Below the pieces are notes generated by a model. The model was not told the DNA's origin, made no database searches, and saw nothing but the letters and a program-made list of their open reading frames with translations. The translations under genes and the position numbers were made by a program. This document shows, piece after piece, positions 17,164-26,895 of a stretch of DNA of 64,000 nt. Every line of letters starts with the position of its first letter. Within the stretch, counting starts at the first letter, position 1. The stretch is from an uncultured Peptococcaceae bacterium. GTDB lineage: Bacteria > Bacillota > Peptococcia > Peptococcales > Peptococcaceae. The stretch covers positions 1 through 64,000 of the forward strand of contig CALJRU010000063.1 in NCBI GenBank assembly GCA_937976375.1, given 5' to 3'.

Positions 17164-17196
17164 GTTTGTTGTCCTTTCGTTGTCAAATATGTTGCG

Positions 17197-18300
17197 TCAT
17201 TCTTCCGGACGGAAGGTGTGCGTGATGGTATGGGCAAATTCACGCACGTGTTGTTCCACGCCAGGCAGCTGGAGAACCGTGCCGGGATCGTTGGCCATTT
17301 CCATAATAGCAAAATGCCCAGGCAGATAAAAGCTCTTATTCATATTAAGCGCTGCAATGAGCTGTTTGGCAAGAATGTCACACCCGCTGTAGCCGCTGAC
17401 GATTACTGCAAAGAGCGCTTTGTCATAAAACGCGCGTTTGCGATAGAGCGCTGTGAGCCGATTGATAAACGCTGTCAGATTGGCCGAAATGGCATCGTTA
17501 TAATTTGGACAAACCATGACGATGGCATTGGCGGTTTTGATCGATGGGTACACATTGTCCACCATGACCCCGCCATAGAAGCAGCTTTCTTTTTCACCAA
17601 AGTGCAGGCACGCTTTGTAAGGGCAGCCTGCGCAGTCTTGCACTGCACCATTGCGCAGGCCAATTTCTTCAATGGCAAAGCCTTCAAGTTCTGCGCTGAC
17701 AGCGTGCCAAAGTGCAAAGGTATTGGAGGTCTTATGATTCGAAGCATGCAGCACCGTGAGCTTTGGCATGGCGCGCCGATAGCCTTCAAACGTCATGACG
17801 GCTTCCACCAGATGGCAGGCACCATCCACATATGCATCCATCAAATTGTCTGTCCCAAGTTTATGGGCTGCCACTGTAAAATTGCGCAAGGTGCCGGTGC
17901 CTTCCACCAGAGAACGACCGACAAAGGCGCAGCCGCTCATATTTGCCGCAAGCACCAGTTCCTGCGCCATGGATTTGGTATAGAGCTCGCTTTGTGCGTC
18001 AATAATGACACCCCCAAGCCAGCCTTCCAGCAAGTGCGGATGATGACGCAGCATGCTTAAAAGACGGCTGAGTTCCAAATTGATGCCATCGTCCCCAAGG
18101 TCTGCTGCAAACAACACCCGTGCAAAAGGCGCGCCTTGCGCCACTGGATGCGCCAGCAGATACTGCTCCGTTTCAGCAGCACTGGTCAGAAACTTTGGCG
18201 TTACGTTCGCCAGTGCCTTGTCCAACACCTGTGCCAACCGCGCGTTTTCTTTTTCCCCCGATTCACGCGGCATGATAATCAATAAATCATTGTCTTCCAT
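17197..18300 (-). CDS. Iron-sulfur flavoprotein-like reductase with extra N-terminal half
   Basis: 367 residues in two halves. Residues about 184-365 form a flavodoxin-like NADPH-dependent FMN reductase: FMN phosphate loop HASNHKTSNT, a cysteine set DCAGCPYKAC plus C in EKESCFYGG (four Cys, possible Fe-S cluster), and NAIVMVCPNYNDAISANL. The first about 180 residues match nothing I recognise; they look alpha/beta, so possibly a degenerate second flavodoxin-like fold. Start is uncertain (18300 or 18309). It sits between the dehydrogenase-like gene and the small membrane gene and probably passes electrons for that unit. Confidence 0.75.
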   Translation of the reverse strand: MEDNDLLIIMPRESGEKENARLAQVLDKALANVTPKFLTSAAETEQYLLAHPVAQGAPFARVLFAADLGDDGINLELSRLLSMLRHHPHLLEGWLGGVIIDAQSELYTKSMAQELVLAANMSGCAFVGRSLVEGTGTLRNFTVAAHKLGTDNLMDAYVDGACHLVEAVMTFEGYRRAMPKLTVLHASNHKTSNTFALWHAVSAELEGFAIEEIGLRNGAVQDCAGCPYKACLHFGEKESCFYGGVMVDNVYPSIKTANAIVMVCPNYNDAISANLTAFINRLTALYRKRAFYDKALFAVIVSGYSGCDILAKQLIAALNMNKSFYLPGHFAIMEMANDPGTVLQLPGVEQHVREFAHTITHTFRPEE

Positions 18301-18327
18301 CAATTTCATCTTCTTTCAATTACGTCC

Positions 18328-19596
18328 TCAATTGATCGCACGCAGCGATGCTTGTGAAGCGTAGATGCGCGCCATCAGCGCATCTGGCAGCGGCATGATC
18401 TCATGCTCCTGTCCCTGCGTCGTGTAACGATTTTTCACGCCCATGTAGCTGCCGCCCAGGAACACCGAACCATAGTGCCAATCGCCGCGCAGTGTTGCCA
18501 AAATGGACAACACGCCGGAAGAATACGCTGGCGCCACGAAGGGCTTAAAACCAATCTCCCGCATGCGCACATTGGCATTGAGCGCCAACGCCGTAAGCGT
18601 GCGAGAATTGGCATCGTCGTAATGCGCAATAGAATCAGCAATGACCAATTCCTTGCCATGGCCGCCAAAGCAGCGGCCTTCCGCCAGAAAACGTGCCAAA
18701 CGTTTGTCACGCTTGGCATAATAGGCTGCCCGTGCGTTCATTACGCCAAGACCGTAGCCTTGAATCTGTTCCGGCAGCAGACCCAGACCGTCAAAGTCAC
18801 CATCGTCATTGGTATTGCTGGCAAGCCAGGCAGCTTTTGCCAACGGATCAACCGGATCAGCCACTTCACAGAACAAGCCGCGAAAATGTGCTTTCCGCGC
18901 CGCTTTGGCATAGCTGCTGATGATGGCCGTGTTTTTCTCAAGCTGCACCATGCGAACATCTTCCACGTTGCTGCCTACTGCCGGCACACCGGCTGAGGCT
19001 ACAAACACAAAGACGTCACAGTCAAAAAGCCGCTCCTGAGAAACGATCTCAACCTCCGGCATAGCGTCGTTATTCCAAGGCAGTGCAATCTGATTGGCCT
19101 CAAATTCCCAACGCGCTGCCACCTTCTCATTCAAATCACAAATGCCAATCTGCGAAATGCAGTCGCCGCCAAGAAGACGCAGTCCAATGAGGATGTGACT
19201 GCCCACATCACCAAGCGCCAGGATATGCACCCGTTTTTTGCCGCCGTGCAGCGGCGTGTCATCGCTCAACAGATCCTGCCAGCGCGGGTGCAGGCAGTTC
19301 ACTGCCCGCAGTCTGCCGGCTGCAATGGCACGCTGCACCGCAGCATCCGGTTCTCCCAAAAAGGCCCGCTGCGCCGCTGCCTGAGCATCCAGCACCGTCT
19401 CTGACAGCCAGCCAGCGTCTTCCTGTGTCTGATAAAGCAACGCTTCATGATTCACCAGAAAGTGAGCGCGCGATACCGTCAATGGACGCTCAAATAAAAA
19501 CACGCGTACATTCTCTTGCTCTTCCGGCGTTGCTTCCGGCATGTCCAACGGCGTCCAGCTGCAGCATATGACATCATTGACACGATAATAGTACAT
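18328..19596 (-). CDS. Divergent lactate/malate dehydrogenase superfamily protein
   Basis: 422 residues. After an unfamiliar N-terminal part (1-120) comes an NAD-binding fold with ALGDVGSHILIGL (127-139), strand-end acid in ICDLNE, ADPVDPL (246-252, equivalent of NPVD) and GGHGKE (311-316, equivalent of GEHGDS with the catalytic His). The C-terminal half resembles the LDH/MDH substrate domain. Substrate is unlikely to be simple lactate because key loops differ. AAGGAG precedes the ATG at 19596. It is co-directional with the giant enzyme gene 65 bp upstream. Confidence 0.72.
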   Translation of the reverse strand: MYYYRVNDVICCSWTPLDMPEATPEEQENVRVFLFERPLTVSRAHFLVNHEALLYQTQEDAGWLSETVLDAQAAAQRAFLGEPDAAVQRAIAAGRLRAVNCLHPRWQDLLSDDTPLHGGKKRVHILALGDVGSHILIGLRLLGGDCISQIGICDLNEKVAARWEFEANQIALPWNNDAMPEVEIVSQERLFDCDVFVFVASAGVPAVGSNVEDVRMVQLEKNTAIISSYAKAARKAHFRGLFCEVADPVDPLAKAAWLASNTNDDGDFDGLGLLPEQIQGYGLGVMNARAAYYAKRDKRLARFLAEGRCFGGHGKELVIADSIAHYDDANSRTLTALALNANVRMREIGFKPFVAPAYSSGVLSILATLRGDWHYGSVFLGGSYMGVKNRYTTQGQEHEIMPLPDALMARIYASQASLRAIN

Positions 19597-19622
19597 TGAT
19601 TTTCTCCTTTTCATCACAAACA

Positions 19623-19659
19623 GCCGCCGCGTCTCGCAGAAACTGCATCACGGCGGCGT
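19623..19659 (-). terminator. Hairpin between giant gene and dehydrogenase-like gene
   Basis: On the minus strand GCCGCCGTG pairs with the GC-rich CGCGGCGGC across a loop of about 19 nt. There is no T-run after it, so it is more likely an attenuator or mRNA-processing element than a full stop. Confidence 0.4.
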
Positions 19660-19661
19660 TT

Positions 19662-22600
19662 TTATTGATGCAAGCGATAGAGCATTTTCAGATCGTTATC
19701 CAGATAAACACTCGCCGCCAAATTTGGATCATAGGTCACACATGTTCCCCGGTCTGGCGCCGATGGCACCGTGATCACTTCGCCCAATCGTTCCATGGTG
19801 AGGTTGCGGCCATAACGGGCACGATAGCATTCCTCCAATGCATAGAAAATATCACGAGCGTTGCGAATGCAGCACGCAGAAAAATCAAACAAAGCTTCTC
19901 TGCTGGCCCCCTGCAAGTCCGGATTTGTGTATGGCAGCACCGGATTGACCGACGGTGAAACCTCAGAAATATTAAAGCACTCTCGATCCACAGTGTCTCC
20001 GCCGATGAATGGATAAAGCGACGATTCCACATACCATTTGCGCACGTTTGGAATATAGTACACACTGTCCGCCTCAACACCGCGCCGTGTGACACGGTCA
20101 CGGCCAACGCCGGTAATCACGCCAAATACCAGTTCACGAATTGGCACCTGTTCATTCTGCAGCAGTTCGTCAAGCACCGCAAAACGCTTGCCAATATTCA
20201 TGATGTCATCGACAAGGATGATCGGACGGTTAAACGAGCGAATCATGCGCACCTGATCGGCCAATGGCGGATAGCCTTCAAATGGACCAACGCTGTAATC
20301 TGAAAGGTCTTCCTTATAAACAGTATCGGTGTGCATGGTCTTGGTCACTGTGTTTGGAATGACGCGCTCGCGCAGGATGCGGCCAAATGGCACGCACATA
20401 TTCTCGCCCAGCAAACGTGGGGTGACAGTCTCATTCGGCACTTCGTTGATGGCCGTGATTTTCTCAACCATGCGCGGGAAGATGACTTCAGAAGCCAGCG
20501 TCAAAACCAACTCGCCTGGGTAAAGCGCACGCAGCGTTGTTTGCAGACGACGATAACCCGTTTCGATCACGCGCACCACCTGCGGCTCACTGATCAGCGG
20601 CTCTTTGATGAAGTTCTGCAAGTTGCGGAGAATGACGATTGGCTGACGCATATCCACCAGATACACCGGCATGGTCGCCTCCATTTGTTCCGCTAGGACA
20701 AAGCCCTGGCGACGCACAGCGCCCATGATGTATTCACTTGGCATGGCATCTTTCGGGAAGAACATCGCGTAGCCGCAGCCCTTGCCGCAGGCCCCTGCCA
20801 ACGCCTCTGTCAAAAGCAGCTGCGCTGGATCGCTGATCATTTCATCTTTGGTTGTGTAGAGTCCACTGATAAGCAGGATTTTTCCGGTCGTATTGCGCCG
20901 CACTTGATCGGCCAATTCCAAATCGCCGAGCACCTCATACAGCGATTCCGACGCCATCATGCGGCCGCGAATGACACCAACCAAGCGATTGTCACGCAGG
21001 CGATTGCGCAGAAGAATCAGTGAATCACCCTGGCAGCGCATGTTGTTGCAAATAATGTCGACATATTCAGAACGCACAAGAATCTTATTATAGATTTCTT
21101 CCATCAAGGTTTCATCAGGATGCTCCACCAGTTCGAAAGACAACACCTTGCCATCGACGAGTGGTTTGTATTCCGGCTCACGCAGATAAAGGCCGCTGGA
21201 ATAAATATAGCCTTGCACCATTGGGTCCACAAGGTTCGACACATCACGGTTGAGGTCAATGTTCTCACGCAGCATGGTCGATGAAATATCACGGAATTCT
21301 TTTGGCAGATCAACAATCTCCACCTTGCCATGAACCGTTTTCAGAGCATCGAGGATGTCTGAATCCATATCTTTGCCGCGGCGGAAAATGATGTGGTTCA
21401 TGGTGTGAATGGAATGTTCCGTCACCGGCTTGCGATAGCTGGAAGCATTGGTGATGACATCGCTGCCTGTCACCATATACACTTCCCGCGGTGCAAAGAG
21501 TTCTTTCAAATGTTGCAAATCACGTGGATTGGCAATGTTTATCGGAATTTGATACGGGAAAATATTGACATGGAACTCATCCGCCACCGACATATTGACG
21601 ATCTTGCGGCGGATCAGGTGCGGCTGCGCCTTTTTCGACCAGGAAAACTCGTCAACAGCCAAGTACACTTCAAAGCCTTGGTCACGGATCTTGCGCATGA
21701 TTTCTTTATGAGAACGCGTAAATGGATCGAAGGTGCCTGGCAAAAAGGCCACTTTTGACCACTCAATGACATCAAAAGTTTGATGATCCATACGCCACTG
21801 GCTGATGAAATTCGAAATCGAAGACACTGCCGAAGCACGGGCAAAGAGACTGATGTCGCCGCCTTCCACTTCTGAAAGTAAGAAAAGAATCTTCCGGCAG
21901 CCCGTTGTAAAGAGATAGTATTTTTCTTCAACCGACATCGCCATTTCTTCGAGCTCAGTCTCATCAGAGAACACGTCGCTCAAAACCATCATCGCTTCCT
22001 GACGCACGCTCTCCCGATAGCAGGCCATGCCTTTGAGAATGGCGCCAAGCAGAAGATGGCGGCGATGGCAGTAATCTTCCTCGGTGATCGAAAAACGCTC
22101 TGGATATTTTGGGAAATAGCGCAGCAAGTATCCCATAGTGTCTAACGCACGCATAACAATGCCATTGTTGCTGCTGGCTAAAAGCCCTGTGATATGAATG
22201 ATCATTTCATCCAGCTGCACCGGCGGCAGCCAGAGAAGCGTTCGCGCCAGGTATTCAGGAATGTACCGCGAATACCTTGCATCCGCCACTTCAAGGGCAC
22301 CGACCAATTCAGTGACCACCTCGTTGCGTTCATCAATGCGCAGCACAGGAAACAGCTGACTCATGGCCTGACCAGCATCACGCGGCACAACCATGATGTC
22401 ATTGACTTTCAGCAAATTGGAAAAATGCGCTGCAATATGCAGCCGATGCTGCCCAGGGTCCTGCCGAATATGATCCGACAGCAAACGAATGTTGACCGCC
22501 TTAACGATCCACGGTGTCGCTGTCTGCAGGTTTTCCAGGAAAATGTCAGAAACCGTGTCTGCGTTGCAGAACGTCTGGCAGGTGTCCTGCGCATACAGCC

Positions 22601-24503
22601 CCAAATCGCTGAGCATTTTGTATTTCAAGTAACTGAGCGTGATGTTGCCCGTCACGTCCTGGCTCTGCAAAAAGCTGCCGATTTCTGCTGTCACCGGCAG
22701 CTGCGGCCGCAGATAGGTCAGCCAATGCATGGCGCGCCAGGCGGCGATCTTCGTCTCATAATTTTCACAATCGCTCCACGCAAGCGCACAGCGGCCAATA
22801 CGCGTCAGGTCCTCGTCACTCATATCAGACAGCGGCAAATCGAACACATCGTTCAAAAGCGCCATGCTCTCCTCGTCTGTCCAATGCAGTGGTTCATCGA
22901 AACTGACCATGAACAGCTCGAGAAAAGTCTCACGGTCCTCACTGGATGCATGCCGCAGCAGTGATGCCAACACATTTTTACCATTCGTCTGAATGCGCTG
23001 TTTCTGCACGTCTGTCAACTTCAGATCAGGGCGTAAAATAGCCGCGACATAATGACGCCACAGCTCAAAGCCCTGCAGCACATCAACATTTTTCATGCCG
23101 CTCGGATAGCGTTTGCGATAACCATAGTTGAATTGTGCAATGGTCTTACCCAAAAGCCGTGCCGCTTCGACACGAATATCCCCATCGCGGTGCATCATCA
23201 GCTCATAAAGATAGGCCGCCGTCTGCCGCTTCTGTTCATCATCGGTATAAGCAGTGTAGCGATCGAACAATCGCAGATAGACCTGCAGATTGCGCTGATC
23301 GGTCTCACTGCGTGCCTGCTCCAGAAAATTCCCGAACTGACGCCCGGCGCCCATGCGGTGCATCACAGCAATGTTGGTTTCCACACCCATGTACACCAAA
23401 GACTGCACCGTGTCATCGGTATCTTGCAGCGACACCGACGGCATCTGCTTTCGATGCACCGGCACATCGTCCAACGGCTCCGTATCCACACCAAGAGACA
23501 CCATGTAGTCATGAAAATCCTTGAGTCTGGAGTATACGAACTGATAACGGCGATGTTTTTCCGCATCCACATTCTCCAGCTTATCCAAGATGATCTCAAA
23601 CGCTTCTTTCAGCGAGCTGATGCGTGTGCGGTTTTCGCCATTTACCCGCTCCTGCTTGACACAGAAATCCGCATAGATCAACACCAGCGATTCCACACTA
23701 AGACGCTCCGGCTCCAGATCCCAGGTGGAATGGTTTGCAGCAATATGCCCGATGTACGTAATCTGATGACGATTGAACCAGCGGTCCGTATAGTAATAGT
23801 GCATGTGCGGCACCGCTTCACCTGGCTTGCAGCCAAATTTTCCCAAGTCGTGACCAGCAGCCGCGCCGCTCACCAGCGCCAGATCAATCGGCACACCAAC
23901 CGCATACAGCGCCCGCGCCACAAACATCGACACATAATGCACACCGGCCACATGTTCCAATGTTTTGAACGATGTTGCCTCCATATTCAAGCGGAAAAGC
24001 TCGTACACATAGTCCTCTCGCCACGCTTTAAGAAAGAGCGCATATTCACTGCGGGACTCAAATTTTTCATATTCTTCGGGCTGCAGAAGTTCAAAATCCA
24101 CAAACGGCTCCGGCTTCACCACCTTACGCTCTTGGTCCAGCAAGAACTGCAGCACCGTTAAATAGAAATACGCCGCTGCATGATACGGCTGAAACCGTTC
24201 TTCAGCCTCTGCATCGGGGTAGAGCACCGCGCAGCCAAATTGATAGATAAACGGCAGCCAGCCCTCCTCCGGCGTCTCACTGATTTCCGCCATCGGCCCC
24301 TGACAAAAAGCCAGCACCTCGGCACACGTCAATCGCTCGCGAATCGGAAACAATTTCCAAAAAATCTTTTCCCAATATTCACGCCCAGCAATTTCGCGCA
24401 CACGCTGTGCCGTCAAGCCTGTTTTATCCAAAAAACGCTGGCTCGACAACTCTGTCACAAGTTCCGCCGCCAGCATCTTGATTTTTTTTGCTTTCATCAT
24501 CAT
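19662..24503 (-). CDS. Giant multidomain HD / NadD-like / GNAT-like / PRTase-like protein
   Basis: About 1,612 residues (numbering within 3). N-terminal HD phosphohydrolase domain (about 180-345): EHVAGVH, AAGHDLG (HD pair at 219-220), IGHIAANHS and Asp in IYADF. A long helical, HEAT-like region follows (about 370-905). Next is a nucleotidyltransferase domain (about 915-1110) with LPGTFDPFTRSH and ISSTMLR, the two signatures of NadD/CoaD enzymes. Then a GNAT-like region (about 1120-1290), and a type I phosphoribosyltransferase-like domain (about 1305-1515) with PRPP loop IILVDDIMNIGKR. The C-terminal 100 residues are unassigned. HD plus NadD recalls NadD/YqeK pairs, so nucleotide or NAD-related chemistry is plausible, but no reaction is established. 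The start is one of three ATGs after GGGAG. Confidence 0.85.
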   Translation of the reverse strand: MMMKAKKIKMLAAELVTELSSQRFLDKTGLTAQRVREIAGREYWEKIFWKLFPIRERLTCAEVLAFCQGPMAEISETPEEGWLPFIYQFGCAVLYPDAEAEERFQPYHAAAYFYLTVLQFLLDQERKVVKPEPFVDFELLQPEEYEKFESRSEYALFLKAWREDYVYELFRLNMEATSFKTLEHVAGVHYVSMFVARALYAVGVPIDLALVSGAAAGHDLGKFGCKPGEAVPHMHYYYTDRWFNRHQITYIGHIAANHSTWDLEPERLSVESLVLIYADFCVKQERVNGENRTRISSLKEAFEIILDKLENVDAEKHRRYQFVYSRLKDFHDYMVSLGVDTEPLDDVPVHRKQMPSVSLQDTDDTVQSLVYMGVETNIAVMHRMGAGRQFGNFLEQARSETDQRNLQVYLRLFDRYTAYTDDEQKRQTAAYLYELMMHRDGDIRVEAARLLGKTIAQFNYGYRKRYPSGMKNVDVLQGFELWRHYVAAILRPDLKLTDVQKQRIQTNGKNVLASLLRHASSEDRETFLELFMVSFDEPLHWTDEESMALLNDVFDLPLSDMSDEDLTRIGRCALAWSDCENYETKIAAWRAMHWLTYLRPQLPVTAEIGSFLQSQDVTGNITLSYLKYKMLSDLGLYAQDTCQTFCNADTVSDIFLENLQTATPWIVKAVNIRLLSDHIRQDPGQHRLHIAAHFSNLLKVNDIMVVPRDAGQAMSQLFPVLRIDERNEVVTELVGALEVADARYSRYIPEYLARTLLWLPPVQLDEMIIHITGLLASSNNGIVMRALDTMGYLLRYFPKYPERFSITEEDYCHRRHLLLGAILKGMACYRESVRQEAMMVLSDVFSDETELEEMAMSVEEKYYLFTTGCRKILFLLSEVEGGDISLFARASAVSSISNFISQWRMDHQTFDVIEWSKVAFLPGTFDPFTRSHKEIMRKIRDQGFEVYLAVDEFSWSKKAQPHLIRRKIVNMSVADEFHVNIFPYQIPINIANPRDLQHLKELFAPREVYMVTGSDVITNASSYRKPVTEHSIHTMNHIIFRRGKDMDSDILDALKTVHGKVEIVDLPKEFRDISSTMLRENIDLNRDVSNLVDPMVQGYIYSSGLYLREPEYKPLVDGKVLSFELVEHPDETLMEEIYNKILVRSEYVDIICNNMRCQGDSLILLRNRLRDNRLVGVIRGRMMASESLYEVLGDLELADQVRRNTTGKILLISGLYTTKDEMISDPAQLLLTEALAGACGKGCGYAMFFPKDAMPSEYIMGAVRRQGFVLAEQMEATMPVYLVDMRQPIVILRNLQNFIKEPLISEPQVVRVIETGYRRLQTTLRALYPGELVLTLASEVIFPRMVEKITAINEVPNETVTPRLLGENMCVPFGRILRERVIPNTVTKTMHTDTVYKEDLSDYSVGPFEGYPPLADQVRMIRSFNRPIILVDDIMNIGKRFAVLDELLQNEQVPIRELVFGVITGVGRDRVTRRGVEADSVYYIPNVRKWYVESSLYPFIGGDTVDRECFNISEVSPSVNPVLPYTNPDLQGASREALFDFSACCIRNARDIFYALEECYRARYGRNLTMERLGEVITVPSAPDRGTCVTYDPNLAASVYLDNDLKMLYRLHQ

Positions 24504-24686
24504 CACGCTCCCGCGTCAGATTCGTCATTCATTGTTGTATATTATCATGTTACCATAATTTTCTGTTAGATAACACCATCCTCCGCAAAATCCTTGCCGT
24601 CATCGCAAAAAATCGCCACACCCTCCCGCTTGCAGCGAAAAGATGTGACGACTGTCAATAATACTAACAGGGCTTTAATCTATCGT

Positions 24687-25922
24687 TCATTGATTTTTAT
24701 TAGGTTTTATTCCCACACAAGGAATATTGGAGCGCATAAATAATAACCATCCCAAAACGCTAATCATACCTGTAAGAAGCACTATGACTCCCAAGCCAAA
24801 AATATTATCATTCCACACAGACATGCCAGCCATACCAATACTTCCAAATACCGTATAGATGCCATTAATAAGAGATGAAGCCGATCCAGTATCACCTTTT
24901 TGCTGATCAAGCATTAAACTTGAACTATACGGCCGAATAAAAGTTCCCAAAAAGGTTACAGGCGCAAACCCGATCCAAAATAACACTGGTGCACTATGCC
25001 CCACAGTCAATAATAGAATACCGCACACGACATATCCAATAAAACAAGTATAAATCAAGCGAACTTTATTAAACTCTGAAAAAAATTTTACATAAGCTAT
25101 TGGGCCCAAAACTGATAATAATGCATTCGCAGCAAAGAAATAACTATAAACCTGTTCAGACAAAGAAAAATGATCCACATAAATATATGATGACACCGCA
25201 ATATATCCCATAAACGCCAAATTAAATAACGAAAAAATGAAACAAGGCAACATAAATCCAATATTGCGACCTATTTTGAATAATTTTCCCAACGTTGCAA
25301 AAGTTGATTCTGTCAAACGTTCCTCGTCATTTAATGTTTCCTGATATAAACACGACAGCACGAAACAAAGCAAACCAGCAAATGTCAATAAAAAGAATGC
25401 ACCTCTCCAATCTGTGATTTTCAACAACATAGCACCAATGACAGGTGCAATCATAGGTGCCAAACTCGAAAAAGATTGTACAATCGCCAAAATTGCTTCG
25501 CGTTGTTTACCAGAAAAACAATCCTTTACCAAGGCAATAGAAACCGCAATGATCGCTCCAGCACCAATACCTTGAAACACTCTTGCCGCAATCATCACAT
25601 AAATGTTTGGTGACAGCATACATACCAGACTGGTGATACAATAACATCCACTACCAGCCAATAATATTAACTTACGCCCATATTTATCACTTAACGGCCC
25701 GCAAAGCAGCGTGCCTGCTGCAAAAAAGAAGAAAAAGCTGACAAGCGTCATATTAACCAGTGACGATGACACACCGAAATACGAGCTCATTTTTGGCATC
25801 GCTGGCAAATATAAATCTGTTGATAAAGGGATAAACATATTCATTAATATGATAAAGCAAATCGTTCCATTTTCACCAAGATATTTTTGTTTTTTTACAC
25901 TACCTTCAAGTTCCATCATCAT
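24687..25922 (-). CDS. MFS multidrug efflux transporter, Bcr/CflA type
   Basis: 411 residues, 12 predicted spans. DHA1-family features: FIPLSTDLYLPAMPKM in the first span, loop GPLSDKYGRK (motif A), RVFQGIGAGAI (motif B) and GAMLLKITDWRGAFFLL (motif C region). Exports drugs or metabolites by proton antiport. AAAGGAG precedes a run of ATGs. Last gene of the AT-rich cassette with the zinc-ribbon, ABC ATPase and unknown genes; 31 bp separates it from the unknown gene. Confidence 0.88.
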   Translation of the reverse strand: MMMELEGSVKKQKYLGENGTICFIILMNMFIPLSTDLYLPAMPKMSSYFGVSSSLVNMTLVSFFFFFAAGTLLCGPLSDKYGRKLILLAGSGCYCITSLVCMLSPNIYVMIAARVFQGIGAGAIIAVSIALVKDCFSGKQREAILAIVQSFSSLAPMIAPVIGAMLLKITDWRGAFFLLTFAGLLCFVLSCLYQETLNDEERLTESTFATLGKLFKIGRNIGFMLPCFIFSLFNLAFMGYIAVSSYIYVDHFSLSEQVYSYFFAANALLSVLGPIAYVKFFSEFNKVRLIYTCFIGYVVCGILLLTVGHSAPVLFWIGFAPVTFLGTFIRPYSSSLMLDQQKGDTGSASSLINGIYTVFGSIGMAGMSVWNDNIFGLGVIVLLTGMISVLGWLLFMRSNIPCVGIKPNKNQ

Positions 25923-25953
25923 CCATCTCCTTTCGTTATTCCTTGCATATAAA

Positions 25954-26895
25954 CTAAAACCTATTTGTCACATTTTTATAATAGCAGACAGCTCTCATTG
26001 CCTTTTCATTGGCCTCACACTGTCTTAATGCTGTCCCAAGTACAGAGTGGTCAACCACACCAGGTAAACATTTTATGGCAAATAAAAGTTCTCGCACGAT
26101 GTTCTGATCTTTTTGCAACCAATCTTTAAAATTTACACGAGCCTGTTTCAATTGATCAAATCGATGAAAATAAATTGTTTTTTTCAAAATCGGGCCAACA
26201 TTCCACCCTTTTATTATTGTTTGGTTCCATTTTGTAATAACTTCAGTTTTCTCAGCATCATAAAACATCTGTGCATTTTCATCCTGTAAATTTTCATAAT
26301 AAATAAATCCGTAAAAGGTTCTATTAAATTTATCACCTGCAACTGGTCTATCTTCAATTTGACGATACGCATCATCGCACCAGTTTAAAAAGTACCAAAG
26401 ATGTTCATTCGACAAGACTTTTGCTTCATATGCCCAACGTACAAACCCAGATAATAATTGTAAAGAATGATCCTCAAAATATCCGTCAATCTCTTTTCGA
26501 AACCGTTCCAATATTGGAAAACCACTATCGTTGCCTTGAGCTCTGAAAAAATCCTCCATACATTCAAAGTAACCTACGGTTTCATAGGCATTTTTCAACT
26601 GGCCCAATAACGTATATTTTGCAGCGAGTTGTAAAACTTCTTCCATCCCTGAGGGCATTGGCGTTCGCTTACTAAATATTTCAACAGGTGTAAAATAACT
26701 ATCTTCTATTTTTCTGCGTTCAATATATGCGAACAATTTTTCCAAATTTGCTGTTGCCAGATATCGAACCTCATCACCTTTCCTCCATTCTGTTGTTCCA
26801 TATACTGTAAACTCCTGATCAAAACGACGCATCTTTGCCATTAATCTCACATCGTCGGCACATTGAATATCCCTATGTTGTCTATTAGATTCCAT
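25954..26895 (-). CDS. Unknown protein in ABC-ATPase cassette
   Basis: 313 residues, soluble, rich in aromatic residues and predicted largely helical. I recognise no family. The start at 26895 lies inside the end of the ABC gene (11-bp overlap), which points to obligatory co-expression. No signal peptide or metal cluster is evident. Together with the ATPase and zinc-ribbon genes it may be one functional complex. Confidence 0.7.
   Translation of the reverse strand: MESNRQHRDIQCADDVRLMAKMRRFDQEFTVYGTTEWRKGDEVRYLATANLEKLFAYIERRKIEDSYFTPVEIFSKRTPMPSGMEEVLQLAAKYTLLGQLKNAYETVGYFECMEDFFRAQGNDSGFPILERFRKEIDGYFEDHSLQLLSGFVRWAYEAKVLSNEHLWYFLNWCDDAYRQIEDRPVAGDKFNRTFYGFIYYENLQDENAQMFYDAEKTEVITKWNQTIIKGWNVGPILKKTIYFHRFDQLKQARVNFKDWLQKDQNIVRELLFAIKCLPGVVDHSVLGTALRQCEANEKAMRAVCYYKNVTNRF

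Noticed and set aside
23052..24161. 369-residue frame opposite the giant gene
   Set aside because: His/Arg/Gln-rich antisense translation without domain or initiation signals.
24504..24686. Regulatory or mobile-element boundary between the giant gene and the AT-rich block
   Set aside because: No repeat, tRNA or integrase signature is visible; only a composition shift.
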